Of a DNA stretch of 64,000 bases, positions 50,069 to 58,531 are shown one piece after another (the stretch's first letter is position 1; every line of letters begins with the position of its first letter). Under the pieces are notes generated by a model. It saw only the letters and a list, made by a program, of their open reading frames with translations. It had not been told where the DNA came from and made no database searches. Both the position numbers and the translations under genes were made by a program. Where the stretch lies: NCBI GenBank assembly GCA_039818945.1, contig JBCBSZ010000015.1:1-64000 (forward strand), given 5' to 3'. Origin of the DNA: JBCBSZ01 sp039818945 (GTDB lineage Bacteria > Actinomycetota > Acidimicrobiia > Acidimicrobiales > Poriferisodalaceae).

Positions 50069-51038
50069 CGTCTCCTCCAGCGGTTCGTCGGTCCGGTCGG
50101 ACCGCTCCGGCGCGGACGACGGTCCGGAAGCCGATGTGGCTCATCCCGGTGTCGACCATCTGCGGACGCCGGGCGGCGGGCCGGTACCGACGGCAGTGCT
50201 CGTCGGCGCACAGGAAGGACCCACCCTTGATCACACGGCGAGGGATGCGGAACTGCGGCTGCGCCGGGTCGAAGCTCGCCTCCATGGCGGGACCGCGCGG
50301 GTTGGTCGGCACGCAACAGGCGTCGGCGGCGGGCTCCGGGTGACGGTCGGCGTACCAGTCCGAGGTCCACTCCCAGACGTTGCCGGTCATCTCGTGCAGG
50401 CCGTAGTCGTTCGGTGGATAGGACGCCACCGGAGCGGTGCCGGCGAACCCGTCAGCGGCGGTGTTGCGCCACGGGAAGGCCCCCTGCCAGAAGTTGGCCA
50501 GGTAGCTGCCGCCGGGGCACGCCTCGTCGCCCCAGGCGAACTCGCGCCCGTCGCGCCCGCCCCGCGCCGCACGCTCCCACTCGGCCTCGGTCGGCAGCGA
50601 CTCCCCGGCCCAGGCGGCGTAGGCGGCCGCGTCCTCGTAGGCGATGTGGACCACCGGGTGGTCCCGTCGTCCGGCGATGTCGCTGCCCGGCCCCTCGGGC
50701 CGCTGCCAGCACGCGCCCGGCGTCCAGGTCCACCACTGGCTCAGGTGCCGGAGGTCGACCGGCCCCGGCGTCATCGTGAAGACGAGCGAGCCGGCGACCA
50801 GGTTCTCCGGCGGCGCGCCCGGGAAGTCGGCCGGGTCGAGCGGGCGCTCGGCGACGGTGACGTACCCGGTCTCGTCCACGAACGTCGCGAAGTCGTCGTT
50901 CGTGACCGCGGTCGCCCGCATCGAGAACGCGTCGACCGACACCCGGTGCGCCGGCGCCTCCTCCGGGTAGTGCCGGTCCGAGCCCATCTCGAACGTCCCG
51001 CCCTCGACGGGGACGAACGTCGCCGTCGTCGCGCTCAC
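50061..51038 (-). CDS. formylglycine-generating enzyme (SUMF1 family)
   Basis: A 325-residue enzyme that oxidises the sulfatase active-site cysteine to formylglycine. The FGE-sulfatase fold is visible: GGTFEMGSDRHYPEEAPAHRV near residue 13, RDHPVVHIAYEDAAAYAAWAG near 130, LPTEAEWERAARGG near 150, ASYPPNDYGLHEMTGNVWEW near 215 and the end HIGFRTVV. The two copper/active-site cysteines are kept, in SFLCADEHCRRYRPAAR (C-x4-C). GTG 51038 overlaps the sulfatase stop (GTGA). Dedicated pairing is typical for functional sulfatases. Confidence 0.93.
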   Translation of the reverse strand: MSATTATFVPVEGGTFEMGSDRHYPEEAPAHRVSVDAFSMRATAVTNDDFATFVDETGYVTVAERPLDPADFPGAPPENLVAGSLVFTMTPGPVDLRHLSQWWTWTPGACWQRPEGPGSDIAGRRDHPVVHIAYEDAAAYAAWAGESLPTEAEWERAARGGRDGREFAWGDEACPGGSYLANFWQGAFPWRNTAADGFAGTAPVASYPPNDYGLHEMTGNVWEWTSDWYADRHPEPAADACCVPTNPRGPAMEASFDPAQPQFRIPRRVIKGGSFLCADEHCRRYRPAARRPQMVDTGMSHIGFRTVVRAGAVRPDRRTAGGDDD

Positions 51039-52525
51039 GAGCTGGGCAGGCCCGCCCTCAGCTTGTCGAGCATCGTCCCGACGGTGAAGCTCGCCGACTC
51101 CTGGCGGGGCGGGAACTCGGCGAGCGTGGACGCCATCTGCATCACGTAGGCCTGCGCCGGTACGAGCACGTAGGCGTGCGAGATCAGCCAGTCGTAGTAG
51201 GTGTTCGACGTGATGTCGGCCCGCTCGTAGGGGTCGGTCCGGAGGTTGAAGATCTTGGGGACCCGCAGCTCGGTGAAGGGCTCGGCCCACACCTGCAGAG
51301 TCCCGGTCGCCCGCTGCTCGAGGAAGACGATCTTCCAGTTGTCGAAGCGCAGCGCCATGAGGTCGCCGTCGTCGGACACGTAGAAGAAGCTCTCCCGGGG
51401 GCTCTCGTCCACCTCACCGGTCAGGTACGGCAGCTGGTCGTGGCCGTCGAGGTGGACCCGGTAGGTCCCGCCGGCGAGCTCGTGGCCCTCGGTGAGCTTC
51501 GCGGCGACGTCGGGCTCGCCCGCCGCGGCGAGCAGCGTCGGGAACCAGTCGGCGTGGGACACGATCCCGTTGAGGACGGTGCCGGGCTCGATCCGCCCGG
51601 GCCACCGGGCGAGCGACGGCACGCGGAACGCGCCCTCCCAGCACGAGTTCTTCTCGTTCCGGAACGGGGTCATGCCACCGTCGGGCCAGGTGTTCATGTG
51701 GACGCCGTTGTCGGTCGAGTAGAGCACGATCGTGTCGTCGGCGATCCCGAGCTCGTCGAGGTAGTCGAGCATCAGACCGATGCGCTTGTCGTGCTCGACC
51801 ATCGCGTCGTGGTACTCCGACTGCCACGGTCCGGCCTGGCCGCGGATCTCGTCGGCGATGTGGGTCCGGAAGTGCATGCCGGTGGTGTTGAACCACACGA
51901 AGAACGGGGTGTCACCGTCGACGGCGTCGCGGATGAAGCGCTGCGCCGGCTCGATGATCTCGTCGTCGATGGTCTCCATTCGCTTCTTCGTGAGCGGCCC
52001 GGTGTCCTCGATACGGCCGTCCGCCCAGCTGTGGATGACGCCGCGCGGGCCGAAGTTCTCCCGGAAGTTCGGGAACCGCTCGGGGTCGGGGTAGTCCGGG
52101 TCCTCCGGCTCCTCCTCGGCGTTGAGGTGGTAGAGGTTGCCGAAGAACTCGTCGAAGCCGTGCGAGGTCGGCAAGAACTCGTCGCGGTCGCCGAAGTGGT
52201 TCTTCCCGAACTGCCCGGTCGCGTAGCCCTGCTCCTTGAGCGCCGTCGCGATCGTCGGGTCCTCGGCCCGCAGCCCGAGGTCGGCGCCGGGCATGCCGAC
52301 CTTGGTCAGCCCGGTCCGGTACGGGTTCTGCCCGGTGATGAAGGCCGCCCGGCCGGCCGTGCAGGACTGCTCGCCGTAGTAGTCGGTGAACCGGGCGCCC
52401 TCATCGGCGATCCGATCGATGTTCGGCGTCCGGTAGCCCATGAGGCCGTCGGAGTAGCAGCTCAGGTTGGTGATCCCGATGTCGTCGCCCCACAGCACCA
52501 GGATGTTGGGCCTGCCCTCTGGCAT
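51035..52525 (-). CDS. sulfatase (formylglycine type, arylsulfatase-like)
   Basis: A 496-residue sulfatase. The metal-binding start is NILVLWGDDIG near residue 6, and the catalytic motif is SCTAGRAAFITGQNPYRTG near residue 55, where C-T-A-G-R is the formylglycine consensus (C-x-A-x-R). A further metal site is YSTDNGVH near 268, and GHDQLPYLTGEV near 370. No signal peptide is visible, so it is cytoplasmic or exported by another path. ATG 52525 has a GAGGAGG site. The first gene of the four-gene operon that includes its activator. Confidence 0.94.
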   Translation of the reverse strand: MPEGRPNILVLWGDDIGITNLSCYSDGLMGYRTPNIDRIADEGARFTDYYGEQSCTAGRAAFITGQNPYRTGLTKVGMPGADLGLRAEDPTIATALKEQGYATGQFGKNHFGDRDEFLPTSHGFDEFFGNLYHLNAEEEPEDPDYPDPERFPNFRENFGPRGVIHSWADGRIEDTGPLTKKRMETIDDEIIEPAQRFIRDAVDGDTPFFVWFNTTGMHFRTHIADEIRGQAGPWQSEYHDAMVEHDKRIGLMLDYLDELGIADDTIVLYSTDNGVHMNTWPDGGMTPFRNEKNSCWEGAFRVPSLARWPGRIEPGTVLNGIVSHADWFPTLLAAAGEPDVAAKLTEGHELAGGTYRVHLDGHDQLPYLTGEVDESPRESFFYVSDDGDLMALRFDNWKIVFLEQRATGTLQVWAEPFTELRVPKIFNLRTDPYERADITSNTYYDWLISHAYVLVPAQAYVMQMASTLAEFPPRQESASFTVGTMLDKLRAGLPSS

Positions 52526-52620
52526 CTCGCCTCCTCGTCGCCGACCCGAGGTTGTCTAGTGCGCGCACCGGGGAGCCGCAACGCGTTCCGCGACGGCGTG
52601 GCCCGCCTCCGCGGCGGTGC

Positions 52621-55113
52621 TCAGATGTAGCCCTCGCGGGCCAGCCATCGCGTCGAGAAGAACCCGAGGACGGGCGGCAGGTAGGACGTCACGAGCCGGA
52701 AGACGATCGCGACCGAGAAGGCGGTCTCGGCCGGGACGCCCACCCCGGTCAGCAGCGCGGTCATGGTCGCCTCGGCGACGCCCACCCCGCCCGGCACGGG
52801 CGCCAGCCCGGCGAGCAGGCCGGTCCCGACGCTCGCGAACACCAGCGCGGCGAACGGGAGATCGACGCCGAACGCCTCGAGCGTCGCGGCGAGGGCGAGC
52901 GCGCCGACCAGGCGATCGAGCAGCTCGCCGAGCGCGATCCGTCCCAGCCGCCCCGGCGACGTCACGACCTCGCGGACCGACGAGAGCGCGGCCCGAACGG
53001 GCGGGAGCACCCTGCTCCGCAGCTTCGGGGACGCGGCGAAGATCCCCACGCCGGCCACCACGACCACGAGCGCCAGCGCGAGGAGCCCAGCCGAGTCGAA
53101 CTCGAACAGCTCGTCGCTCTCGAGCTCCTGCCCGATCGCCCAGGCGCCCACGGCGAGCAGCGCCACCTCGACCAGGAACCCGACGAAGCTGATGATCGGG
53201 CCCTGGGCGAGCGCCACCGGCGTCGGCACGCCCAGCTTCTGGAGGAACCTCACGTCCATGGCAACCCTCCCCGCCAGCGAGGGCAGGATCAGGCCGACGT
53301 AGCTCTTCGCCGACTGCAGCAGGGCGACCGGTGCGAACGGGAGCGGCTGCGTGACGATCGCACGGAGACCGATCAGGGCCGTGCAGTAGCCCAGCAGCTT
53401 GATGATGAACGCTGCGACCAGCCACCCGGTCGACGCGTCGCGGAGCTCGTCGACGATCGAGTCGAAGCCGACCGACGCGATCTGGGAGATGAGCGCGTTC
53501 GCGGCGAAGATCGCGAACACGACCATGACGACGTCGCCCAGCGATGCGCGACGGATCGGGGCGAGCTCGGGAGCGTCGACCTCGAGCGCCTCGACGAGAC
53601 CGGCGCGGAGCACCTCGGGGCTCGCGCCGGCCTCCTTCATCCGCTTGCGCAGGCCGGGCTCGACGATCGCCTCCTGGACGAAGGGCAGGACGCCCTCGAG
53701 CCGCTCCCGCCCGCAGTGCGCGAGCGCAGCGGCGAGGGATCGCTCGACGTCGGTGACGATGGCCGTGGTGCCGAGCAGCGCGACGACGTCGGCGGCGAGC
53801 TCGCGCTCGGTGGCGGCGAGCGAGGCGTGCTGGAAGTCGACGAAGCCGGCCTCGTCGCCGTCGAGGAGGATCGTCTCGGGACTGACGGATCCGTGCGAGA
53901 GGCGGGCGTCGTGGAGGCGGAGCAGCCCCCTCCACACGCCCTCGAGCGCCGCGTCCGACGGCGCCTCGGCGCCCGGATCGCCGAGGCGGTGGCCGGACGG
54001 CTCGACCACGACGAGCAGGGCATCGCCACCGGGTTCCTGGCCGGCCTCGACCAGCTCGGAGACGCGCAGGCCCTCACGGGCGGCGATGAGCGTCGCCAAC
54101 GCCTCGTGCTCGACCTGCTCCAGCCGTCCGGCGGACGTCCGCGGCCCGCCACCCCGGTACCAGAGCGCCCGCCACACCCGCTCCAGCCGCTCCCGATCGG
54201 CGGCGTCCTGGCCGTAGACCTTGATCGTGAGCTGTCCGTTCGAGGACCGGGCGCCGGCGAGCCCGAACGTGCCCGGCTGCTCGTCGTCGTAGGCGAGCTC
54301 GGTGACGTCCACCCCGAGTCGCGCCAGGGCGTCGCCGAGCCGGCCGACCGGCGGCAGGCCCTCCGGCGAACCGAAGACCACCCGGATCAGGCCCACGCCG
54401 AGGAACGCCAGGGTCAGCGCGCCGAGCAGCGTCGTGACCGTGGTCAGTCCGAGCAGGAGTGGCGAGACCACCGACGCCGCCACCATCCACCGCCCGAGGC
54501 GACGCACGGACTGCGTCACGTGGGGTGCGAGCACGAGGGTGACCACGACGACGAGGGTGGTCCGCACCGTCGGGAAGGCCAGGCGACCCGTCGGGTCGGA
54601 CAGCTCGGGCAGCACGGCGGGCCACGTCCCGGTCACCGCCCGCGAGGTCGCGAGGCTCAGCGCGGAGACGAGGGCGAGCGACAGCACGATGTCGCGCACG
54701 ACGCCTCGGCCCACGCCGCCGCGGAGCACGGCGACGAACAGCAGCCCGATCGCGGAGAGCCCCGCCAGCGTGTACGCCGCCCAGGCCAGGTTGCGGATCC
54801 AGCCGGGCAGGTCGGCGAAGAGCTCGAGGACGCGCACGTCGAGGGGTGGCTCCCGCCACGCGGCCCAGCCCAGCAGGGCGAACGCGGCGCCGGCCGCCAG
54901 CATCGTCACGAGATCGGCAGGACGGCGACGGCGCGGCGCCGATCGGTCGGTGGCGAAGAGGTACGTCGTGACCGGGGGAACCGCGGTGACCGGGCGGTGG
55001 CCGGCGAGTCGGGTGATCGGTGCCTCCAGGGCTCGGTGCCTGCCGGGAGGGCGCCACGCCGCGTCCCCCGCGGACGACCCTACGTCGTGTCGCGGGTCGC
55101 TGTCCGGGTCCAC
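52621..55113 (-). CDS. fusion of membrane domain, kinase-like domain and LPG synthase/flippase-type transmembrane domain
   Basis: An 830-residue protein. The N-terminal part has six or so hydrophobic segments. Residues about 290-500 resemble a kinase: LTIKVYGQDAAD has the invariant Lys, VEHEALATL a possible helix C glutamate, LSHGSVSPETILLDGDEAGFVDFQ is the catalytic loop, but HRD is HGS and the loop asparagine is Thr; the metal aspartate remains in VDFQ. The C-terminal 300 residues match the UPF0104/lysylphosphatidylglycerol synthase membrane region, with LLPSLAGRVAMD-like and APVPGGVGVAEATM motifs. The combination points to lipid transfer or flipping regulated by a pseudokinase. The start ATG 55113 is not certain. 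Confidence 0.7.
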   Translation of the reverse strand: MDPDSDPRHDVGSSAGDAAWRPPGRHRALEAPITRLAGHRPVTAVPPVTTYLFATDRSAPRRRRPADLVTMLAAGAAFALLGWAAWREPPLDVRVLELFADLPGWIRNLAWAAYTLAGLSAIGLLFVAVLRGGVGRGVVRDIVLSLALVSALSLATSRAVTGTWPAVLPELSDPTGRLAFPTVRTTLVVVVTLVLAPHVTQSVRRLGRWMVAASVVSPLLLGLTTVTTLLGALTLAFLGVGLIRVVFGSPEGLPPVGRLGDALARLGVDVTELAYDDEQPGTFGLAGARSSNGQLTIKVYGQDAADRERLERVWRALWYRGGGPRTSAGRLEQVEHEALATLIAAREGLRVSELVEAGQEPGGDALLVVVEPSGHRLGDPGAEAPSDAALEGVWRGLLRLHDARLSHGSVSPETILLDGDEAGFVDFQHASLAATERELAADVVALLGTTAIVTDVERSLAAALAHCGRERLEGVLPFVQEAIVEPGLRKRMKEAGASPEVLRAGLVEALEVDAPELAPIRRASLGDVVMVVFAIFAANALISQIASVGFDSIVDELRDASTGWLVAAFIIKLLGYCTALIGLRAIVTQPLPFAPVALLQSAKSYVGLILPSLAGRVAMDVRFLQKLGVPTPVALAQGPIISFVGFLVEVALLAVGAWAIGQELESDELFEFDSAGLLALALVVVVAGVGIFAASPKLRSRVLPPVRAALSSVREVVTSPGRLGRIALGELLDRLVGALALAATLEAFGVDLPFAALVFASVGTGLLAGLAPVPGGVGVAEATMTALLTGVGVPAETAFSVAIVFRLVTSYLPPVLGFFSTRWLAREGYI

Positions 55114-55250
55114 ACCCGGCGCGAGTTCATGCCGCGACCGCAGTCGTGAGGCGAAGGTCCCCGATGTGTGGCAGCGCGCGGCGACGAGGGATAGCGTGCC
55201 GCTCGATCGGACCCGCCGTGGTCCGCCACGCGCTCAGGGAGTAGGTCGAC

Positions 55251-55649
55251 ATGGTTCTCGCAGATTTCGGTACCGGTCAGGTGCTGTGGTCCATTCTCTG
55301 GTTCTTCCTCTTCTTCATGTGGATCTGGCTGGTCATCTCGATCTTCGGCGACATCATCCGGGCCAAGGAGATGTCGGGCTGGGCCAAGGCCGGCTGGACC
55401 GTCGCCATCATCCTCGTGCCGTTCCTCGGCGTCCTCGGCTACCTGATCGTGAACGGGAACGCGATGACCGACCGGTCCGTGGCCCAGGCCGAAGCCCAGG
55501 AGTCGGCCTTCAAGTCCTACATCCAAGATGCCGCCGGCTCCGGCGCCAGCCCGGCCGAGCAGCTCGAGAAGCTCTCCGCCCTGCACGACTCCGGCAAGCT
55601 CGACGACGCCGAGTACCAGCAGCTCAAGAGCAAGGTCCTCTCCTCCTGA
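55251..55649 (+). CDS. PLDc_N and SHOCT domain membrane protein
   Basis: A 132-residue protein. The N-terminal PLDc_N-type region has two hydrophobic segments (WSILWFFLFFMWIWLVISIF and WTVAIILVPFLGVLGYLIV), and the C-terminal helix region SPAEQLEKLSALHDSGKLDDAEYQQLKSKVL is a SHOCT oligomerisation domain. ATG 55251 has AGGGAG at about 10 bases and TAGCGT near 55192 upstream. The family is common in actinobacteria. It is followed by the LPATG protein after 31 bases. Confidence 0.85.
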   Translation: MVLADFGTGQVLWSILWFFLFFMWIWLVISIFGDIIRAKEMSGWAKAGWTVAIILVPFLGVLGYLIVNGNAMTDRSVAQAEAQESAFKSYIQDAAGSGASPAEQLEKLSALHDSGKLDDAEYQQLKSKVLSS

Positions 55650-55680
55650 CACCCTCCACCCGACCCGAAGGACACCCCTC

Positions 55681-56346
55681 ATGATCCGACTCATGGCTCC
55701 GGCGGCGATCGTCGCCGTCCTGCTGGCGGTCTTCGCTCCCGCGGCCGCCGCGCAGGACAACGTCATCGACATCCCCATCGACACCGTGGTCCGCGAGCCG
55801 GAGGGTTCGATCACGCCCCTGGTCTCGATCGACGTGCCGCCCGAGGGCGTCGGATTGACCTGCACCGGCGAGGCCGTCACGTCCAACCAGGGGTCGGTCC
55901 ACCCGAACAACGACCTGCTCGTCGAGACCGGTGGCGAGACCTTCGTCTTCGAGGACGTCGAGGACCAGCCGGGACTGACCATCCCGGCCAGCGGCTCGTT
56001 CGTGCTCGGTGAGACCTTCACGGTGAGCCTGCGCATGGGCCCCGACGAGGTGTTCAGCGGCGGGATCCGGATCCAGGTGGACTGCGCGCCGCCGGAGACG
56101 ACGACCACCACCACCACGGCACCGGAGATCACGACGACCACGGCCGTCGAGGCCACGACGACCACCACGACGGCGCCGGAGATCACCACGACCACCAGTG
56201 CGCCGCAGGTCGAGGACGACGACGACGAGCTGCCGGCCACCGGCTTCGGCAGCACGGGCACGCTCGTGGCGACCGGCGTCGCGATGCTCGTCGGCGGTGC
56301 GGGCTTCCTCGCCTGGGAGCGCCGACGGGGCGCCCTCGAGGCCTGA
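55681..56346 (+). CDS. secreted surface protein with LPATG sorting signal and Thr-rich repeats
   Basis: A 221-residue secreted protein. A signal peptide lies at residues 1-23 (MIRLMAPAAIVAVLLAVFAP and AAAQ). The mature part has a beta-rich core with two cysteines (LTCTGEA, VDCAPPE), then two copies of a Thr-rich segment with APEITTTT. The end is LPATGFGSTG followed by a hydrophobic segment and ERRRGALEA, a typical sortase sorting signal. No sortase is in the window, so the attaching enzyme is elsewhere. ATG 55681 is chosen from the signal peptide. Confidence 0.82.
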   Translation: MIRLMAPAAIVAVLLAVFAPAAAAQDNVIDIPIDTVVREPEGSITPLVSIDVPPEGVGLTCTGEAVTSNQGSVHPNNDLLVETGGETFVFEDVEDQPGLTIPASGSFVLGETFTVSLRMGPDEVFSGGIRIQVDCAPPETTTTTTTAPEITTTTAVEATTTTTTAPEITTTTSAPQVEDDDDELPATGFGSTGTLVATGVAMLVGGAGFLAWERRRGALEA

Positions 56347-56356
56347 CCGATCGTCC

Positions 56357-56389
56357 GGGTCGGGCGCCGGCGGGTGCGGCGTCCGACCC
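56357..56389. terminator. bidirectional hairpin between convergent genes
   Basis: GGGTCGGGCGCC (56357-56368) pairs with GGCGTCCGACCC (56378-56389) over 12 bp with one G-U pair and a nine-base loop. It lies between the plus-strand LPATG gene and the minus-strand cyclase-like gene, both ending within 11 bases, and can serve both. Confidence 0.75.
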
Positions 56390-56392
56390 CGA

Positions 56393-58531
56393 TCAGCTCG
56401 TCGCCGTCGTCCCCGCCGGGGAGCCGACGAGCTCGGCTGCCGAGATGGGCGCTCCGCCCAGGTCCACGAGGTCGCCGATCGGTTCGATCGACCAACCGTC
56501 GCCCAGGGCCTCGACGACCGACGGGTCGAGCAGCACCTGGCCCGGCGACGCGACGGCGTCGAGGGCCAGCGCCCGGCGGGGCGGTTCGCCCCACAGGCCG
56601 AACGAGAGCTGGGTCGACCCGACCAGACCGGTCGCGAGGTCGCCCGTCGCGAGCCCGGCGCGGAACGAGACGTGGACCGACTCCTCGTCCGCGACCTCGG
56701 CCAGCAGGCGCTTCGCTCCGAGGACGAACGCCGCGGCTGCGGCGGCGCCGTCGTCGGACGAGTCGAGTCCGGCCGTGAAGAGGTGGTGGTCGGCGGACGA
56801 CCGACCCCGCTCGACGCCGGTCTCGACCGCGAGCAGCTCGAGCCGGCGAGAGATCTGCGACGTGAGCTCGATGACCTCGGCCTCGCCGCCGAGCTCGTCC
56901 ATGAGGCCCATCGTCGTGATCGACACGACGGTGGCGCGATCGACGAGCTCGTCCAACTCCTGCTCCCCGCTGCGGATCTGGCTCACGAGACGGGGCGGGA
57001 GCGCGGCGAGCAGCATCTCGGTCGTCGCGGCCTCCTCCGCCGCCAGCGCCTCCTCCTCTGACCGGAGGTCGTTGGTGAGGTCGTTGAGCCGTCGGGCGAG
57101 ATCGCCGAGCTCGTCGCCACCCAGATCCGGCGCGGTCGTCTCGAGGTCGCCGGATGCGACGCTGTCGGCTGCTGCCAGCAGCGGCGTGACCGGCCGGGTC
57201 AGCCGGTGGGCGAGCCACAGCCCACAGAGCCACACGATCGGGACCAGGATGGCGGCCAGCAGCAGCACGGTGCCGAGGTAGGAGTCGATGGCGTCGTCGG
57301 TCTCGCCCGCACCGATGTCGGCGACGATCACCCAGTCGAGGCCCTCGACACCGACCGGGCTGGCGAAGGTCGACGTCGAGCGGCCGAGGTAGTTCGTCGC
57401 CGAGCCGCTGAACACCTCGCCGTCGAGGGCCGTTCGGACGGCGTCGGTCTCGGCGGGTTGGAGCAACACGGTCGAGCCGAAGAGCTCGATCAGCTCTCCG
57501 ACCCGCGGCGACGCATCGGTCCCCTCGAGCGCTCGGAGGTACTCGTCGGGGTCCTCGAGCCACAGGCGCGAGTCGGATCGGAGCAGACCGTCCGCACCGA
57601 CGACGTAGGTCTCACCCGAGTCGCCGAGTCCGATCTCCTCCCAGCGCTGACCGGCCGTCGTCAGCTCGGTGAGCGCCGCGGCGTCGACCTGGAACGCGAT
57701 CGAGCCGACCACCTCGGAGTCGGCGCGGACCGCCGCGGCGATGAACAGGACCGGTGCCCCACTCGCGGGGAGGTAGCGGGCGAAGTCGACGTAGACACCG
57801 TCGCCGGTGGGCACCGTCGGCAGCTGGCGATTGAGCGCGTCGGCCAGGCCCGAGTCGTCGTAGGGGCCGTCGAGGAGGTTCGTCCCGAAGTCGATGCTCT
57901 TGGCCACCGAGAACACGACGTTCCCGGCGCGGTCGACCAGGAGCAGGTCGCCCAGGTCGGTGAGCTCGGCGAGGTCGGTGAGCTCGCCGACGTAACGATC
58001 GTGGACCTCGGCGAAGGCGGAGTCGTCGCCGCTGGCCGGGCGCCCGAGCGTGTACCGGAGCTGCATCGCCCGGCCGGCGTCGGTGGTCGGGAGCAGATCG
58101 TCCACGTCGCCGACGTCGATCTCCGCCGCCTCGAGCGGCCCCAGCACCTCGTCGCGATACCAGTCGGACAGCGCCTCGACGTCGGCGGCGTCGACCAGGT
58201 CGGACTCGGCGCCGAGGGCAGCCCGCGCCTCGCCCAGATCGGCCAGCGCGGCCACGACCCGGGCGTCCGCGGCCGAGGCCGCCACGCGGCCGCGCAACCG
58301 CTCGAGTCCGCTACGGATCTCCTTCGCCTGCTCGTTCTGCAGGGTCTCGAGCTGCTGGTCGACCTGGTCGTCCAGCACGGTGCGGGCCGCCCAGTAGTTG
58401 AAGCTGCCGAGCACGAGGACCGACCCGACCGCAGCGCCGACCAGCACCAGCGCCAACCGGCGGCGCAGGCTGAGCGGTGCGGCCGGACGCGGCAGGCGCG
58501 TCGCACGCTCCTCGGTCGCGGACTCCGTCAC
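56393..58531 (-). CDS. Cache-HAMP sensor with degenerate class III cyclase domain
   Basis: A 712-residue membrane receptor. One membrane segment is near residues 26-46, then an extracytoplasmic double-Cache-like sensor with WEEIGLGDSGETYVVGADG near residue 295, a second membrane segment near 415-440, a HAMP domain (RRLNDLTNDL) and a cyclase-fold C-terminus. Here the first catalytic strand is DRATVVSITTMGLMDELG, without the FAD-x-x-G aspartate; SADHHLFTAG stands for the second metal site, and LSFGLWGEPPRRALAL for the W-G-xx-VN stretch. Cyclase activity is therefore unlikely. GTG/ATG 58531 overlaps the channel gene stop. Confidence 0.75.
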   Translation of the reverse strand: MTESATEERATRLPRPAAPLSLRRRLALVLVGAAVGSVLVLGSFNYWAARTVLDDQVDQQLETLQNEQAKEIRSGLERLRGRVAASAADARVVAALADLGEARAALGAESDLVDAADVEALSDWYRDEVLGPLEAAEIDVGDVDDLLPTTDAGRAMQLRYTLGRPASGDDSAFAEVHDRYVGELTDLAELTDLGDLLLVDRAGNVVFSVAKSIDFGTNLLDGPYDDSGLADALNRQLPTVPTGDGVYVDFARYLPASGAPVLFIAAAVRADSEVVGSIAFQVDAAALTELTTAGQRWEEIGLGDSGETYVVGADGLLRSDSRLWLEDPDEYLRALEGTDASPRVGELIELFGSTVLLQPAETDAVRTALDGEVFSGSATNYLGRSTSTFASPVGVEGLDWVIVADIGAGETDDAIDSYLGTVLLLAAILVPIVWLCGLWLAHRLTRPVTPLLAAADSVASGDLETTAPDLGGDELGDLARRLNDLTNDLRSEEEALAAEEAATTEMLLAALPPRLVSQIRSGEQELDELVDRATVVSITTMGLMDELGGEAEVIELTSQISRRLELLAVETGVERGRSSADHHLFTAGLDSSDDGAAAAAAFVLGAKRLLAEVADEESVHVSFRAGLATGDLATGLVGSTQLSFGLWGEPPRRALALDAVASPGQVLLDPSVVEALGDGWSIEPIGDLVDLGGAPISAAELVGSPAGTTATS

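Noticed and set aside
52552..55149. An 865-codon plus-strand open frame over the flippase-pseudokinase gene.
   Set aside because: It is a composition shadow with Arg/Glu/His-rich sequence and no motif; the minus-strand protein shows membrane helices and conserved domains.
56095..56210. ACGACCACC repeats near a sortase-type protein.
   Set aside because: They encode a duplicated Thr-rich APEITTTT segment of the same coding sequence, not a separate repeat element.
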